64,000 nucleotides of DNA from Pisolithus tinctorius (Eukaryota > Basidiomycota > Agaricomycetes > Boletales > Pisolithaceae). Within the stretch, counting starts at the first letter, position 1; each line of letters begins with the position of its first letter. The notes under the pieces were generated by a model. It worked only from the letters and a program-made list of their open reading frames with translations, had not been told where the DNA came from and ran no database searches. The DNA lies in assembly GCA_024663395.1 (NCBI GenBank), contig JANFAH010000001.1, positions 3,844,001-3,908,000 of the forward strand, given 5' to 3'. The position numbers and the translations under genes are program-made. This document shows positions 31,506-43,660 of this stretch, in pieces.

Positions 31506-33184
31506 ATGGTCCTCCAAGGCAATCTCCTCGACTGGCAACAGCCTGCCAACCAGAACGACCCCCCCTTCCATCCACCCGACATGGTCCAGCAGTCCTCCTT
31601 CCCCCCAGGCTCGGGCCCAAACGATCCAACCGAGCAGCACGCCCACTATCCACCCGGTCACGCCTACAGAAGAAGCCACAGCAATTCCCCCTTCCGCCAT
31701 ACCTCCCACCCGTCCCCGTACCCGGTCCCGGCAACCGCCACTCAGCCCCAGCTCCCGCCCCTTTCATCTGCCACCGCCGGCCAGCCAACCCAACCACCCC
31801 CGCTCGACCTAAAACAGGAAGCACCCTACTATGCCCCCAGCGCCGCGGAACTCTACTCACAAGCAATCGCGTCCTCCGCTGCCCTCTCCGACCCACAGGG
31901 CCACTTCGCTAATGGCGTCCCTCGTCTCCCTCCCATCCTCCAGGTAGAAAAGAAGCAGGTCACCACATCGGCAACACAAGCAGCCAGCGCCTCCAGGAGG
32001 AGAAACGAGGCCCACTTCATATGTCCTGTCCCAGGCTGTGGAAGCACCTTCACCCGTCGATTCAACCTCAGAGGTCCGTGTTTCTCTCCCTCTCCCCCTC
32101 TCTCTCTCCGTCGCTCTTCCGTTCCCCACTACTCCCACTTCGCCGTCTTCTCCCATGTCTCCGTCTTCATATCATCAGTCGCTTAGCCATCTTCCATGAT
32201 CCAGGTCATCTTCGATCTCACACGGAAGAACGACCATACGTCTGTGAATTTCCAGATTGCAAGAAAGGATTCGCAAGACAGCACGATTGCAAGTGAGTTG
32301 TTACTCTTCACCCCTAATTATATCACCGAGTGCTGTGCTATGGCCCACTGCCACTTCCGGTTCACTGGTCTCGTTCGACTTTCATTCATATGACCTTCCT
32401 TCCGCGTTCTTTTCATTCATTCATTCTGCCAATCCCCGTGTGGGTGATGGCGACACATGCTCCTCTTCCCTCCCCATTCTCTGTCTCCGCTTGTGGCAGA
32501 CTTGTTTGTCTTTTGCCTCGTTCGCATGCTTCCAACGTCACTGTCTTGCGTGTCATTCCCTGCCTCTCGTACCCACTTCCCCATTCACCTACTCACACGA
32601 TGGCGTACGTACAGGCGCCACCAAGCACTTCACGCAAACAGGACCCAAGCGAACGTATGCCAGGGGTGCAGGAAAACGTTTAGTCGCCTAGATGCTCTCA
32701 ACGTAAGTCCCCCTTTTGCCTTGTGGTTCCCTGCACGGGGTAGATGGATCGGGGGTACTGATGTCGTTTCGTCTCCACAGCGGCACCGTAAGTCCCGTTC
32801 TACGATGACCCGGCCTGATGGGTATTGATAATCGTCGTTCTCATAGTCCGATCAGAGGGCGGCGCTGACTGTCGACAAGCCGTCGAAGCCATGCAGCAGG
32901 CACATGCGCAACAGCAGGTGCATGCGCAGGCTGTACAGGTTGCACAGCAGGTCGTGCAGGTTGCTCAGGCTGCTCAAGCACAGGCACAGGCAGGCCAGGT
33001 GCAACAATTAGCACCACCCCCTCCGTCCTCGGTTGAATCTCACAAGCCTCAGCAACAGCCAGCACTTGCACAAGTGCCACCACCACCTCCCCCACAGGCA
33101 CCACCATCACATAGCATGGATGCCGCACATGCCGGAGCCAGTAGTACGACAGCAGTGAAGTCGGAAGTGTCTTCCACGAGTTGA
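31506..33184 (+). CDS. Three-finger C2H2 transcription factor (Crz1-like arrangement)
   Basis: Five exons (31506-32073, 32205-32292, 32615-32702, 32781-32787, 32847-33184) give 362 codons. The first 170 residues are Pro/Gln/Ser-rich. Three zinc fingers follow at about 178-265: CPVPGCGSTFTRRFNLRGH (finger 1), CEFPDCKKGFARQHDCKRH (finger 2) and a third CQGCRKTFSRLDALNRH closed by a following cysteine (SEGGADC). The tail is a Gln/Ala/Val repeat (about 285-330) and Pro runs. The finger order and the RHLRSEGG sequence resemble calcineurin-regulated Crz1 factors, but no calcineurin docking motif is obvious, so the name is tentative. The fourth exon is only 7 nt and completes the third finger. Confidence 0.82.
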
Positions 33185-33466
33185 TGGCGTTTAGAGTCGT
33201 ACACCACGACCCCGTCGAATTTCGGTTGGGACCAATGAATAACGCATGCACACGGGATGCGCATCGAGAGATGTATCATCAATGGATGGATGGACAAGGA
33301 CGCACAGTACATAGGAGTAGGCTTGTTACGAGGGTTGTCTTGTTTTCTTCACGTAGTAGCATACTGTTTTGCTTTTCTGTATGTTCTTTTATAATGTCTA
33401 CGAAGATGGGTCATATTACCCTATGCATTGCTGTCTCAACCCGGGATCATAGTACACACGACAACC

Positions 33467-34157
33467 ATGTCGGGCCTGACGATCATCGTCGCAGCAACGA
33501 GGAGCAACGGTATCGGCCATAATGGCAAGATGCCTTGGCATATCCCAAAGGATCTGGCGTTTTTTAGCCACGTCACCGCCCGTGCACCACCCGGGAAGAT
33601 CAATGCTGTGGTCATGGGCAGAGCCACTTGGGAGAGTATCCCCACCAAGTTTCGACCTCTCAGAAATCGGTTGAACGCAGTTCTTAGTCGCAACAGCGAA
33701 TATCCAGTGTACGCTGGTCGCACCACCCTTTTCTGCGCTCGTTGTCTAACACCATCACAGGCCGCCACCCCACGCTAGCCTGTTTCCTGACCTACAAACA
33801 GCCATAGATCGACTCAGATCGCGTCCGGACCTACATCGCCTGTTTGTCATCGGTGGCTCGACGCTGTATCGGGAGACCCTCGGCTTTGGCACCACCACTG
33901 CTTCCCTGCCATCATCTCTGCAAGCAGACCGCGTCCTCCTGACTCGCATCCACGAGCCAGATTTTCCAGAATGCGATGTATATTTGCCTGATTTCTTGGA
34001 TGTTGCCGAGCGCAGTGGTCGTGGTGGATCTTCATGGAAGAGGGCCTCCCATGACGAGCTCGTCGCGTGGGCGAGTTTAGTGGATTTTGACATCCCGGAG
34101 GGTGTTCAGGAGGAAAACGGCGTCAAGTTCGAGTTTCAAATGTGGCTTAAACTATGA
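33467..34157 (+). CDS. DFR1: Dihydrofolate reductase
   Basis: Reduces dihydrofolate to tetrahydrofolate with NADPH for thymidylate, purine and methionine synthesis. Two exons (33467-33708, 33761-34157; 52-nt intron) give 212 codons, as usual for fungi. Start MSGLTIIVAATRSNGIG; MPWHIPKDLAFF carries the substrate-binding acidic region (D in place of E is normal in fungi); VVMGRATWESIP and RLFVIGGSTLY are the NADPH-binding blocks. The C-terminus FEFQMWLKL matches the final strand. It is 282 bp downstream of the zinc-finger gene on the same strand. Confidence 0.97.
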
Positions 34158-34330
34158 GGCAGATTCAATTCTGTATGTAGTCACTGCTACGTGGTGTGCA
34201 TACGTATATTGTGTGTCACTAGACCCACTACTACTACATACGAAAAACACATGACACCGACATTACATATCAGCCTAACCACCTCAACATCATACATCAT
34301 CGATCTACTCACAACGGAACGTGGTGAACA

Positions 34331-37158
34331 ATGTCACTGTCGATGCTCGTTGGAGGTCCCGAGTGTGGCCCAACGAACCCCCTGCAAGGACTCACTAACA
34401 GGTTCGATCAAGATCGCGGACCACAACAGGTTCAGATCGCTATTCCTGAAGCTTTGTCGTGTTCAAAATTAAACTAACGGACGTTTCATTATATCTAGGA
34501 CTTGTTAGCGAGAGCAGGACCAGCCAAGGAGGTATGTTCATTCCATCATTGCAGTTTGAATCGCGTATGTTGATCTCGAAAAGACATTCCGCACCCCCCA
34601 GTCATCCACGTCTTCTGAACTCCAAAGAGATGTAGCGCAGTTCTTCTCCCCACCTACATCCGACATACAGAGGCCGGTGACGCATACTGCCCAGTTCCAG
34701 CAGCAGCAACGATTTCAGCAACAGCCGTTCGACATGTTGCGTTTACAGGAATCGCTGCCCCAGCTGGCCTCCCCGTCTGGTCCTAATACTACTACCGCAC
34801 AATCTCCTCGTGGAGCGTTCGCGGATGCCGGGTGGGCGGGTGATTTCTTGCAGACTCACCATCGGCAACCGCAAAGTGTGGGAGGACACGGGCAGACGCA
34901 GGGGACAGTGGCCTCGTCTACCACACTAAACAAGGATATCCAGGAGCCCGCACTACCCTTTGTTTCAGCAGGTCCACAAGGTACGCACTCATGCTCCAGT
35001 CCTACATGCTCCAAATATGACGGTGCGAATAGCATGGGAAATGTATACAGGATATCGGATGGGTCCGATGAATATAGGAGGCATGACACTACCAATACAT
35101 GGACAGACTCAAGCCCCGGGATTAACCGATCGTGAGTTGCCACTTGATATCCATCGAGAACTGCACATGTGATGCATCTTAGGGATGCTATGGGACAAGG
35201 AATTCCAATCTCAAGAATCTCTTCTTAGTCTTGCATCAACCTCATCCCCCGTCTCCGATGTAAAGCAAAAGGAAGGTTTCGATCAACAAACACAGCAGCC
35301 GTCGACGTCAGCGGAGTCACGCCCAACAGACGAGATGGCCCGACTCGCCGCACAAGTTATCGATTCAGTGAAGCACGAGGAAAACCCTAAATTCACGAAG
35401 AGCTCGTTCATGAGCTTGATGCGGCAGCTGCGGGATGGGGAGGTCGTTGTTGATCAGGAAGGATTCGTTCCCAGCGGATTGGCTTCCGCTTCCGCGTCGG
35501 CGGCTGCCACAGCCACCGGTAGCATGAAAGGAAAAGGAAAAGCGCGAGCGGTAGATGTGCTTGGCACCGAGCCGAAGACAGAAACCCACACTTCCACTCC
35601 TGCGCAACAGGGCGATGCACACGAAGCATATTTTCAGCGGGAGAACGAGGATTTCCGCGCGTGGTGGGAAGCTCACTATGCGGGGCCCTCGAATTCTACA
35701 GCTGAGTCATCCACTGCTGCTACGTTAACCTCGCCGGCAGTGTTGCGGAAGCAAGGAGAGGCTAGACAGTGGTTTGAGCTGCAAGATGCCTGGGAGCAAT
35801 TTGAAGCAACGACGACGGGGATACAACCGGTGGTGGAGTATAAATTCCAGAAAGAGAACCCTTATATGGGAGAGAATCTGGAAGCAGGAAGGACAAGGCA
35901 CCATGCCATGCACGTTGATGGGGTGGAAAGGATGTACGAGGTGCGTTCCGCCTTAGTATTACGAAGTGAAAGCAGGATCACTGACGGCCATCAATTTTCG
36001 AACATCGTGTTTAACAGAATGTGCTCGAGGTCGAGGCGGCTGTCCAACAGGACCCATACAACGGGCGCGCATGGTACGAACTTGGAGTACGGCAGCAGTC
36101 TAATGAGCGAGAGGCCAAAGCCGTGCAGGCTCTGCGTCGCTCTCTAGAGCTAGACCCATCGTACCTCCCAGCGTGGCTGGCGCTCGCCGTTTCATATACA
36201 AATGAGAACAACCGAATGGGAACGTACAACGCCGTGCTGGAGTGGGTGTCGAGGAATCCTGATCCCAGATATAGTGAGGCTGTTAAAGCATGGAGAGACA
36301 AGTTGTCGGGGAACGGATCGGTCAATTTCTATAGGCTGGTGGACTTGCTGATTGACATGGCAAGAATATCCAGCGGTGGAACGCAAGAAGTAGATGCGGA
36401 CGTGCAGATCGCGTTGGCTGTGTTGTTGAATACAATGGAGGTGGCATCAGTTTTTCCTTCTGTGTCGCCGGATACTAATTGCCACGCTAACAGGACTATT
36501 CGCGAGCGCTGGACTGCTTCCTCACGGCACTGGCTGTTCGCCCAGATGTGCGTGTGCTACGTGCTAGTGTGGTCTCTCTGTTTGCTAACTGTCGTAGGAC
36601 TGGCTGTTGTACAACAGGGTAGGTGCGACGATGGCGAACAGCGGACGCGCCGATGAGGCGCTTCAGTATTACTACCGCGCTCTTGAGTTAAACCCGGGGT
36701 ATATCCGTGCGCGGTATGTCCTCCCACACCTTACTGAGCGGAAAGGTTAACGTTGGATTTTCAGATACAACCTAGGCATATCTTGTATCAACCTCCGTGT
36801 ACGTACCAACGCGGTTTCCGACCCGTAAACCTACCGGACTAATCCACAGTCTGCGCAGCGCCACGAAGAAGCAGCCACACACATCCTCGATGCTCTGGTC
36901 TTGCAAGACCGCGAGGGAGGTGATACCGTGGAGACGGGAGGTGCCACGAGTAGACGTGGGGTAACATCCTCAGCGTTGTGGGACAGTCTGAAAACCACTT
37001 GTTTGCATTTGCAGAGGGTAGACCTCGCATCGATGTGTGACCATCGGGATTTGGATGGTGAGCCTCTCCTGCGCTGTGGGTTGTATGTCTGACGAGAAAT
37101 ACCCACACATGGTGTCTCACATGCAGGATTCAGGAGTGCCTTTCAAGGAGATCTATGA
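34331..37158 (+). CDS. PEX5: Peroxisomal targeting signal receptor PEX5
   Basis: Cycling receptor that binds C-terminal SKL-type signals in the cytosol and delivers proteins to the peroxisome. Eleven exons (34331-34429, 34499-34531, 34602-34980, 35051-35131, 35183-35940, 36018-36440, 36494-36547, 36598-36713, 36765-36798, 36850-37057, 37127-37158) give 738 codons. The N-terminus MLVGGPECGPTNPL includes the conserved cysteine that is ubiquitinated for recycling. Docking-type aromatic motifs are WAGDF, WDKEF and WEAHY. The C-terminal half has TPR repeats: GRAWYELGVRQQ, YLPAWLALAVSY, DWLLYNRVGATMANSG and YIRARYNLGISCINL. The second Met (34343) could also be the start. Confidence 0.96.
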
Positions 37159-37308
37159 ATGCCCAGAGGTGGTTGGAAATTTCATGGATTAGAGTTGGTG
37201 CCAACTGTAGTACAGTGTTTTTGAGCAGCTTCATGGGCTTCATCTCTAGTTGCTTGCTTAATTCACACATTCCATCTCGCACACCTACATCATGCTAGAA
37301 AATATTTA

Positions 37309-37644
37309 TTAGTCTCTTGGAAACAGGGGGGAGGGGAAGAAGTAAAGATACACACAAGACGAGGAGCCCTGTCCTCCAGCCTGACTCTGACCCGGTGGAA
37401 TTCCTAGCCTCTTATGCCTCTCATCCTTTTCTCGTTCCCTTGTTTTCTCCCGCTCAGACATCATTCTCAGGAAAGCGACTGCCTGAGGATCGTTGGTAGT
37501 GAACGGACGTTCGGCGACCTTCTTCATCTGCAGGAGGGTCTTTTGTTTTTGTTCGTACAGAGCCTTTTGCTCCACGACGAGCTCGCGGATTTCCTGAACG
37601 TCAGAATCGCTCATTGGAATCATCGTTGGCGGACGGCGAAGCAT
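37309..37644 (-). CDS. Small basic/coiled protein, unknown function
   Basis: From the first ATG (37644) the frame gives 111 codons: MLRRPPTMIPMSDSDVQEI, a helical charged stretch (about residues 20-80, rich in E, K and R, e.g. SEREKTREREKDERHKR) and a tail that may partly be read-through of an intron. The frame is open upstream to 37755 without ATG, so a 5' exon may exist. It converges with PEX5, whose stop is only 150 bp away. I do not recognise the family. Confidence 0.5.
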   Translation of the reverse strand: MLRRPPTMIPMSDSDVQEIRELVVEQKALYEQKQKTLLQMKKVAERPFTTNDPQAVAFLRMMSEREKTREREKDERHKRLGIPPGQSQAGGQGSSSCVYLYFFPSPLFPRD

Positions 37645-37903
37645 TGTTGGTGAGGGGGTACTGTCAGCAGGACGGTGTACCAGCGGTTGCCACAGCCTGA
37701 GGGGGCGGTGTGGGGCAGCTGCTTGGACAGATTTGGATCGACCAAAGCTTGTCACTCACTCGACCAGTGTCGCGCAGCACTTGAATCCGTCGTTCTTAAA
37801 TAACCACCCGCGCAGTTCCTGAAGATTCTCTAAACGCCAACGACCACCCTTCGAACCCTTCCATCCTTATTATTAGCTACCGACTCCAATCAACCCACCA
37901 GCC

Positions 37904-38709
37904 ATGGAAGCTCTTACGCGCGTCACCGATGTTGTTAAAAGGCTCAAAGTAAGCAAGACGGGGGCCATCCCGCTGCGTCAGCGCGTATATTTGAACAGGC
38001 ATGACTGACTGACGAAAATCTCCCTTTTCATTTGCGAACGGTCTCTGCCTCACAGGAAACCCGCCTCAATGCCCTTCGCCCTCCAACGGAATTTTTCGAT
38101 TTTCATCGGATCTCGAGACCTGAGGATGTAAACCAGGCTGTTTCTGTGAGTCTTTTGCGTTGGCAAGGGCCCACGTGCGGCTCGATCGTTCGAGTGGATC
38201 ATTGACGGGATTTTTTTTTGTAGAGAATATCATACAACACCCGGTATTTCTCCGCGAACTATATGTTCATCATAGCCATCCTGGGAGTCTATGCTCTGTT
38301 AGTACTGCCTTTCCTATGCTTCTGGTCTGATCGAATAGATACTGACGATATCCTTTTCAGCCTTACCAGCCCCCTCCTCCTCTTTTCGCTGGCCTTCCTT
38401 ACTGGCGGCTTCGCAGCGATCAACAAGTTTGGTAAGGTTTTCTTTGTTCCACCTGAAACAGTATGAATTGACTGGAATATCTTTACCCTACTAGCCCCTG
38501 ACCCGGTTCAAGTGGGTGACCACGTCATCACCCAAAAGTCCCTGTACACAGCTCTCTTCGTGATTGGCATCCCCTTGTTGTGGCTCTCATCTCCTTTCAT
38601 GACTTTCTTCTGGCTAGTCGGTGCATCATCCTGTCTTATTCTTGGACACGCGTGCTTGATTGAGCCGGGTATCGAGAGCGAGTATTCAACTATCCAGGAC
38701 GCCGTGTAA
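37904..38709 (+). CDS. PRA1/Yip3 family membrane protein
   Basis: Prenylated-Rab acceptor family; acts in the ER-Golgi membrane on Rab GTPases. Five exons (37904-37948, 38056-38145, 38224-38297, 38361-38431, 38495-38709) give 164 codons. RPPTEFFDFHRISRP is the family's N-terminal motif, and NTRYFSANYMFI follows. Two hydrophobic hairpins are seen: MFIIAILGVYALLTSPLLL with LAFLTGGF, and LYTALFVIGIPLLWLSSPF with FWLVGASSCLILGH. The acidic C-terminus ends IESEYSTIQDAV. Four introns in 800 bp is typical here. Confidence 0.94.
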
Positions 38710-39755
38710 TACAATTTCCCGATAGCTTTCCCGAACCACGTCGTCACATCTGTCCCGCGTTGCTGTTAATACTCGGACACAATCCATACTTGTGGTGCAG
38801 GCGTTGATCGGCCTCCGCGATACGGAACGGATTGTGATCGGTGTCTTCCCATGACACTTTCTGGGAATTCTACCTTTAGTATGATAAGGATTTTCTTTTC
38901 TTTTTGAATGACGCCGTTGCTATGAGTGTTATCGATTTTCTTTGCCATATAACCCGCGGACTCGTAAAAGGTTCTTGCCGTGTCCTCGTATCTCTTCATT
39001 ACTTGTGATATTCGACGTCCGTCTATTTCAACGGTTGTTTCTCTGGATACCTGATCAGTGGATAAAGCTAAGAAGGTCATGATGGTGTCGCTACGCATAC
39101 TGCACTCCGCAAGTGGTGAATCTACGAAATGTCTACTTACAAAATCTATTTTCCAAACCACACAGCAGTAATAAATAACTCTCGACTGCCCTCGACTATA
39201 GTCCTTGGACAATTGCCATCGCCCTATCTAGTAGTTCATTCTTCCATGCCACGGTCAGCACTAGTCCTGGTAAAGGCGGGGGCGCATCGAGGGACCTACC
39301 AAGGCACCGAGAGAAAAATGCCGAACTGCATCGACAGTGATAATAGAAACTCTATACAGAATAAAGAGAAAATCTAGCACGAACAGTGAGTCACCGACTA
39401 GCAAGGGTACGTGTAATGATAGTGCGGCCGGGCATGTAGATGCAGGCCCGGAAGGGATCTTGGGATCTAGTATGTGTGGTTATTTTGCATCCCTTGCCAG
39501 AACGGCTTTTGCTATTAGACAGGATGCTGCAGCGTCCCTGGGATGCGATAGTAGGAGAAATGAGGACAAATAAGAGAGGTAAGGAAAGGGTGCACAGTAT
39601 GCCGTAACAGAGGCTAGCTCATGGATGTATAGGACACGCTCCCTCTGTGGGAGGAAAAAAAGGGCATGGATACATAGAATTCAACAAGGCAAAACAAAAA
39701 TGGAAAAGAAAAGAAAAGACAGCAGATAAGACGAGAACCGGTGTCACCGCGAGGG
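38710..39755. other. 1-kb region between convergent genes, no confirmed gene
   Basis: Only modest open frames are present: minus 38766-39212 (about 115 codons from its first likely Met, with SMRSDTIMTFLALSTDQ and a donor-like GTAAGTAGAC upstream at about 39143) and plus 39337-39573 (79 codons). Neither matches a family I know. The minus frame may be an exon of an unrecognised gene. The segment near 39640-39720 is purine-rich. Confidence 0.4.
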
Positions 39756-41864
39756 CTATAGCAGTGGCAGCCACTGACCTTTACGCCATGCACACCGCCA
39801 AGCACAAGCTAATTAGTCGATCCGGAGTAAGGGACGGGACCTGGTGGAGCGCACCTATGACAATGCTGGGCAGATCAAAAATATCACGCCGTATCGAGAA
39901 GCAAAACGTAGCCGGAATTGGTGCACCCGACGGTTTTAGCAGGACACAATGCGAGTAGACGGATTTCGTCGTGTTCTCGAACGCATGGGTTGCAAAGTTT
40001 TCCCAATACTCAACAACTGATTGGTTCTCGAAAAGCTGGATGTAGAAGGTAAGTTGCGCCAAGTCGAGACAGGTCGAGAAGCACTTCTTTACCTCGTAAA
40101 CGTATTTCCGCCTCCCGACCAATTCATCAATAGGCCATTCGGTCAACATGCAGAACTCGGGCGCTACTAGGCAAATCTCCCCAGTTCGTCGCCAGACTAC
40201 GGTTGGGGTCCCGCTGTACGAGATAAGTTTCTCCAGTTCCTGAATGAAAACCATTGAGTACTCGAAGGTAAAACGTTATGGCATATTTCTCACCAGCAAA
40301 GACCTCTGGAAACACCTCTCCACGAATACTTCATCTTCCTCCGTCAACGGCATTTGTAGTGCGATGAGTGAAGGGCGAAAAATGGCAAGCGCCCGCACAA
40401 TACGCAAGATGTCATTTTTCTCAAAACTGTGTCATCCACGGCCCAAGAGACCCAAGGCATAACATCAGGACTTGACCACAGGGGCCACTCACGCGTGATG
40501 CCTCAACGCGAAAATGCACGCACCGTGTCGGAAGATGCTTCATCAGGAAGTGATAGCCTTCCGTATAGTCGTACGGAGCTGTTACGTTCAGAGGCTGCAG
40601 CGATTTAACCTACATCCAAGTGAACGAACGAGAAAATGTACTAACAGAATGGTTATCAGCACCGCAAGAATGCGTGGAAGTTTCAGGAGACGGCGATGTG
40701 TGTCGCGATGACACGAGAGATTGAGAACCAGTCTCTTTTGAAGGTGCCCGCACCATAACCGCAGGTGCGGAGGTAAGCATGTCACGAGTATACCGCGAAG
40801 GAACGGGTCGCGCTGACCCTACAGCTTGCGATGCTTGTATGTGGTCATACGAGGGGGAGTAATGCAGTTCTGGGGACTCCTGGGTGGGAGAGCAAGACAC
40901 AAATGTTGAAGACGGAGGGGCAGCAAGCATCACGTCCGATGAGGGCATAGAAAGTTGTACTCGATCTGCAAATCCTGGTCCATATGGATTTACTGTAGTG
41001 TTTTGGCAGTACTGAGGCTGTGCGTGCAGTGGTTCAGGTGACCAAGTTGAACTCTGGAGACCTGAAGGCATCGGGGGTTGAGAGGGCGACGGTGCGCTGG
41101 TGGAATCAGACGGTGGGCTGGGATTGCCTAGTATCGCAGATAGAATGGAATATTCCAAGTTCGCGGCTTCTGAGCCAAATGGAAATTGAGGGTCGAAACT
41201 CAAGTTGAAGAGAGGATCGGTTGTTGGGAACGGTTCCGCTACTGCAGTCAGTACGAAAGAGTTCAGATGAGAAGAGGCGAGAAATTACGGGGTGGGGCAA
41301 CGACGGGCTCTTGTTTCTCCTTAGGGGCTGGCTGCTTTTTCTTGAGCTGTTCTGTTTTGTGCACGTGATCGGAAACGGGGATAGATAGATGCCAGCAGGG
41401 AGGACATACCAAGTTCGTCATCGTCAAGGAGATACTTGGCTTTCTTGCGATAACCTTCAATGCAGCAGTGAGCCATTCCGCGCTTAATGCAGCGCTGACA
41501 AGGTCGTGCTAGCCCAGGTGCTTAGTGAGACATCAAATATGCCGCGCAGGTAGATGTACCCACAGTCGTCGCAAGTGAGATGCGCTTTTTGACAATGTGC
41601 ACAAGCGCGATTGGCTTTCTTTTTCTTTGGGCCGTCTCTGTTCTTTCGAGGAGTTTGTGAGGAGGAGTCCGCGCTTTCGTCTGGAGTGGGTGCGCGCCTT
41701 CGTTTCCCAGTAGTAGAAGTCCTGCGCCTTGATGGCGTGGGCTCAGCTTGCTGGTCTTGGGCCATGTGTGCAGGGTTAATGTAGGCAGTAGTGACGGTTG
41801 TGGATGGCATTGTCGAAGCTTGTTGGGTGTCGGCGAGTGCGGGATTGGTGATTGAAAGTGTCAT
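39756..41864 (-). CDS. ERT1: Transcription activator of gluconeogenesis ERT1 (Zn2Cys6 plus PAS)
   Basis: Nuclear Zn2Cys6 factor of the ERT1/AcuK-AcuM type that activates PCK1/FBP1-type genes on non-fermentable carbon. Nine exons (41864-41564, 41508-41410, 41351-41289, 41241-40646, 40609-40524, 40426-40294, 40239-40093, 40035-39855, 39778-39756) give 542 codons. The binuclear cluster is [20 protein letters not shown] plus a last Cys in GMAHC, followed by the basic linker YRKKAKYL. The PAS-like C-terminal half contains [49 protein letters not shown] and ends IVIGQWLPLL. One intron (40610-40645) is only 36 nt in this model, and the splice there is the least certain point. Confidence 0.93.
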
Positions 41865-42261
41865 AGGTACATATACAAAAAGCTACAGGCGCTTGCTGGC
41901 CACGAGGGAAGCCGCAAGGGAATACGTGGAAGACGAGGAGGTGTTTCGTTGGCGAAAGGCTGCTAGTTCCCTCCGCGACAGGACATTCGGCCGCAAACCG
42001 ATGACGGACCACCTGATTGCACTCCATTTACATCATGGGAGATCGCGACCGCTTATTATGTAATATCGCAATCTTGAATATTTATATTATATTTATATTT
42101 CATTGTACCCTTCTCTAATAGATTTCGCTCGGGCAATTCATGATGGCGACCACCAGAGGCACTTATGTCTCATAGGTTTGTGCGTCCCTCGCCACGTATG
42201 ACATGATAATATCAAGCCCGTATTTACTTGAAATAATATCATCTATGTATTTTGGTCGGAC
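41865..42261. promoter_or_regulatory. Shared upstream region of ERT1 and HemK-like gene
   Basis: 397 bp between divergent starts. It contains an AT-rich block (TTATATTATATTTATATTTCATT near 42080-42105, the only TATA-like stretch) and otherwise no obvious site. Confidence 0.4.
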
Positions 42262-43282
42262 ATGCACAAAACATTAGCTGTGATTGCCCTGATAGGCAGT
42301 ACCCTGGTAGGCCGACGTCGACGTCGTGGGGGCGCGGATTTACTGGATCCCATGCGGAGTCCCAGCGGCAATGTGCTGAGCCAGCTTCCCAAAAAGCTCG
42401 CGTCCCTCCTCGGGTGCGAAAGTGCCAGGCTTGAATTGAAATGGATGAAAGAGTCCCTCAGGCCTTCGGACCACCCGTCCACACTTCAGAAGATGGTGGA
42501 ACGAAGGCTGCAAGGAGAACCGCTCCAATACATCTTGGGTAGGGGTCCAGTCTGACAGCTCGCCCAGACCTCAGATTTTTCCAGGCACCACACCATTTGG
42601 ACCGCTAAGCCTCCTCTGCCGGCCACCCACCCTCATACCCCGGCCAGAGACCGAAGATTGGACCCTTCGTCTCGCTAATACCACCTCTCCGAAGAGTAGT
42701 CGCCCACTCTCGGTACTGGATCTCTGCACCGGTTCAGGCTGCATACCTCTCCTTTTATGTCATCTCTGGCCACCAGGCAGCACTCGCGCTTTCGGCGTGG
42801 ACATTTCAAAGCAAGCAATCAAGTTAGCGACCGATAATGCAGCACGGTGTAATATTCCCGCTCATTCAAGCGCTGACATCCTCTGCAACGTATTCGTTCC
42901 CGTGCTTGGCGACCTCCGTGATACTATTTTCCTCAAGAAGTTGGGAGCTCCCTTTGATGTCGTGACAGCTAATCCGCCCTACATACCGGAGCAAGAGTAT
43001 GACCAACTCTCCGCTTCCGTCAAGGATTACGAGGACCTACGTGCTCTGCTCGGTGACTTGCCTGAATCACCAATTCAGAATGGCTTGTCTTTTTACCATC
43101 TAATTGCCCGTTTCCTGGCAGAGAAAGGCATACTCCGAAACGGAGCTACGGTCGCCTTGGAAGTTGGAGATAGACAAGCAGAAGCCGTCGAGAACATCTT
43201 ACACTGCTCCGCTGGCCTTAGACACACAGAGATATGGACGGATCCATGGGGAAAGCAGCGAGTGGTCTTGGCACGCGTATAA
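42262..43282 (+). CDS. HemK/Mtq1-type glutamine N5-methyltransferase
   Basis: SAM-dependent enzyme that methylates the glutamine of the GGQ motif of peptide release factors; one fungal copy acts in mitochondria. Two exons (42262-42538, 42585-43282) give 324 codons. The N-terminal helical domain ends QYILG; then PTLIPRPETEDW (family motif), VLDLCTGSGCIPLLL (SAM motif I), FGVDISKQAI and the catalytic NPPYIP (about residue 235). The C-terminus VALEVGDRQAEAV...KQRVVLARV is typical. The start at 42262 gives a basic presequence (VGRRRRRGG) that fits mitochondrial import; Met at 42352 is the alternative. The motif order favours the mitochondrial Mtq1 type over cytosolic Mtq2. Confidence 0.9.
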
Positions 43283-43660
43283 CTTCATTTAATCGCAGAC
43301 TTCCTTGTACTTCATCTCGCCGATATCTTCGGTGGTTTAATAGACAATGGCTTCAGGTGGCCTGGCTCTTTCTCACTTCTACCTTGAGCTATAGCATGCC
43401 ACGTGCTGTTGGATGGTTGAAACTCCGCTGATCCTTGAAAATAAAGATGTTTCTCGTCCATGATTGCAGCGTGGTTTGTTCTATTGACATACAATGAAAA
43501 CGATAAGGAACTGTTATACACCACATGATGACCCCTGCTAGTGTTACAATGCCCGAGAGATCTAAGAAAAATTTGTTTTTGTGAAGTCGTAACCGTCGTT
43601 AGTGTCCATCTCCCTCTCCGTGGACCTTCGCGGTCCGTTTTCTAAAGCCCTGAATTTTAC
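43283..43660. other. Intergenic between convergent genes, no gene seen
   Basis: 378 bp of 3' flanking sequence of two genes that face each other. No open frame with a recognisable product and no repeat. Confidence 0.5.
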
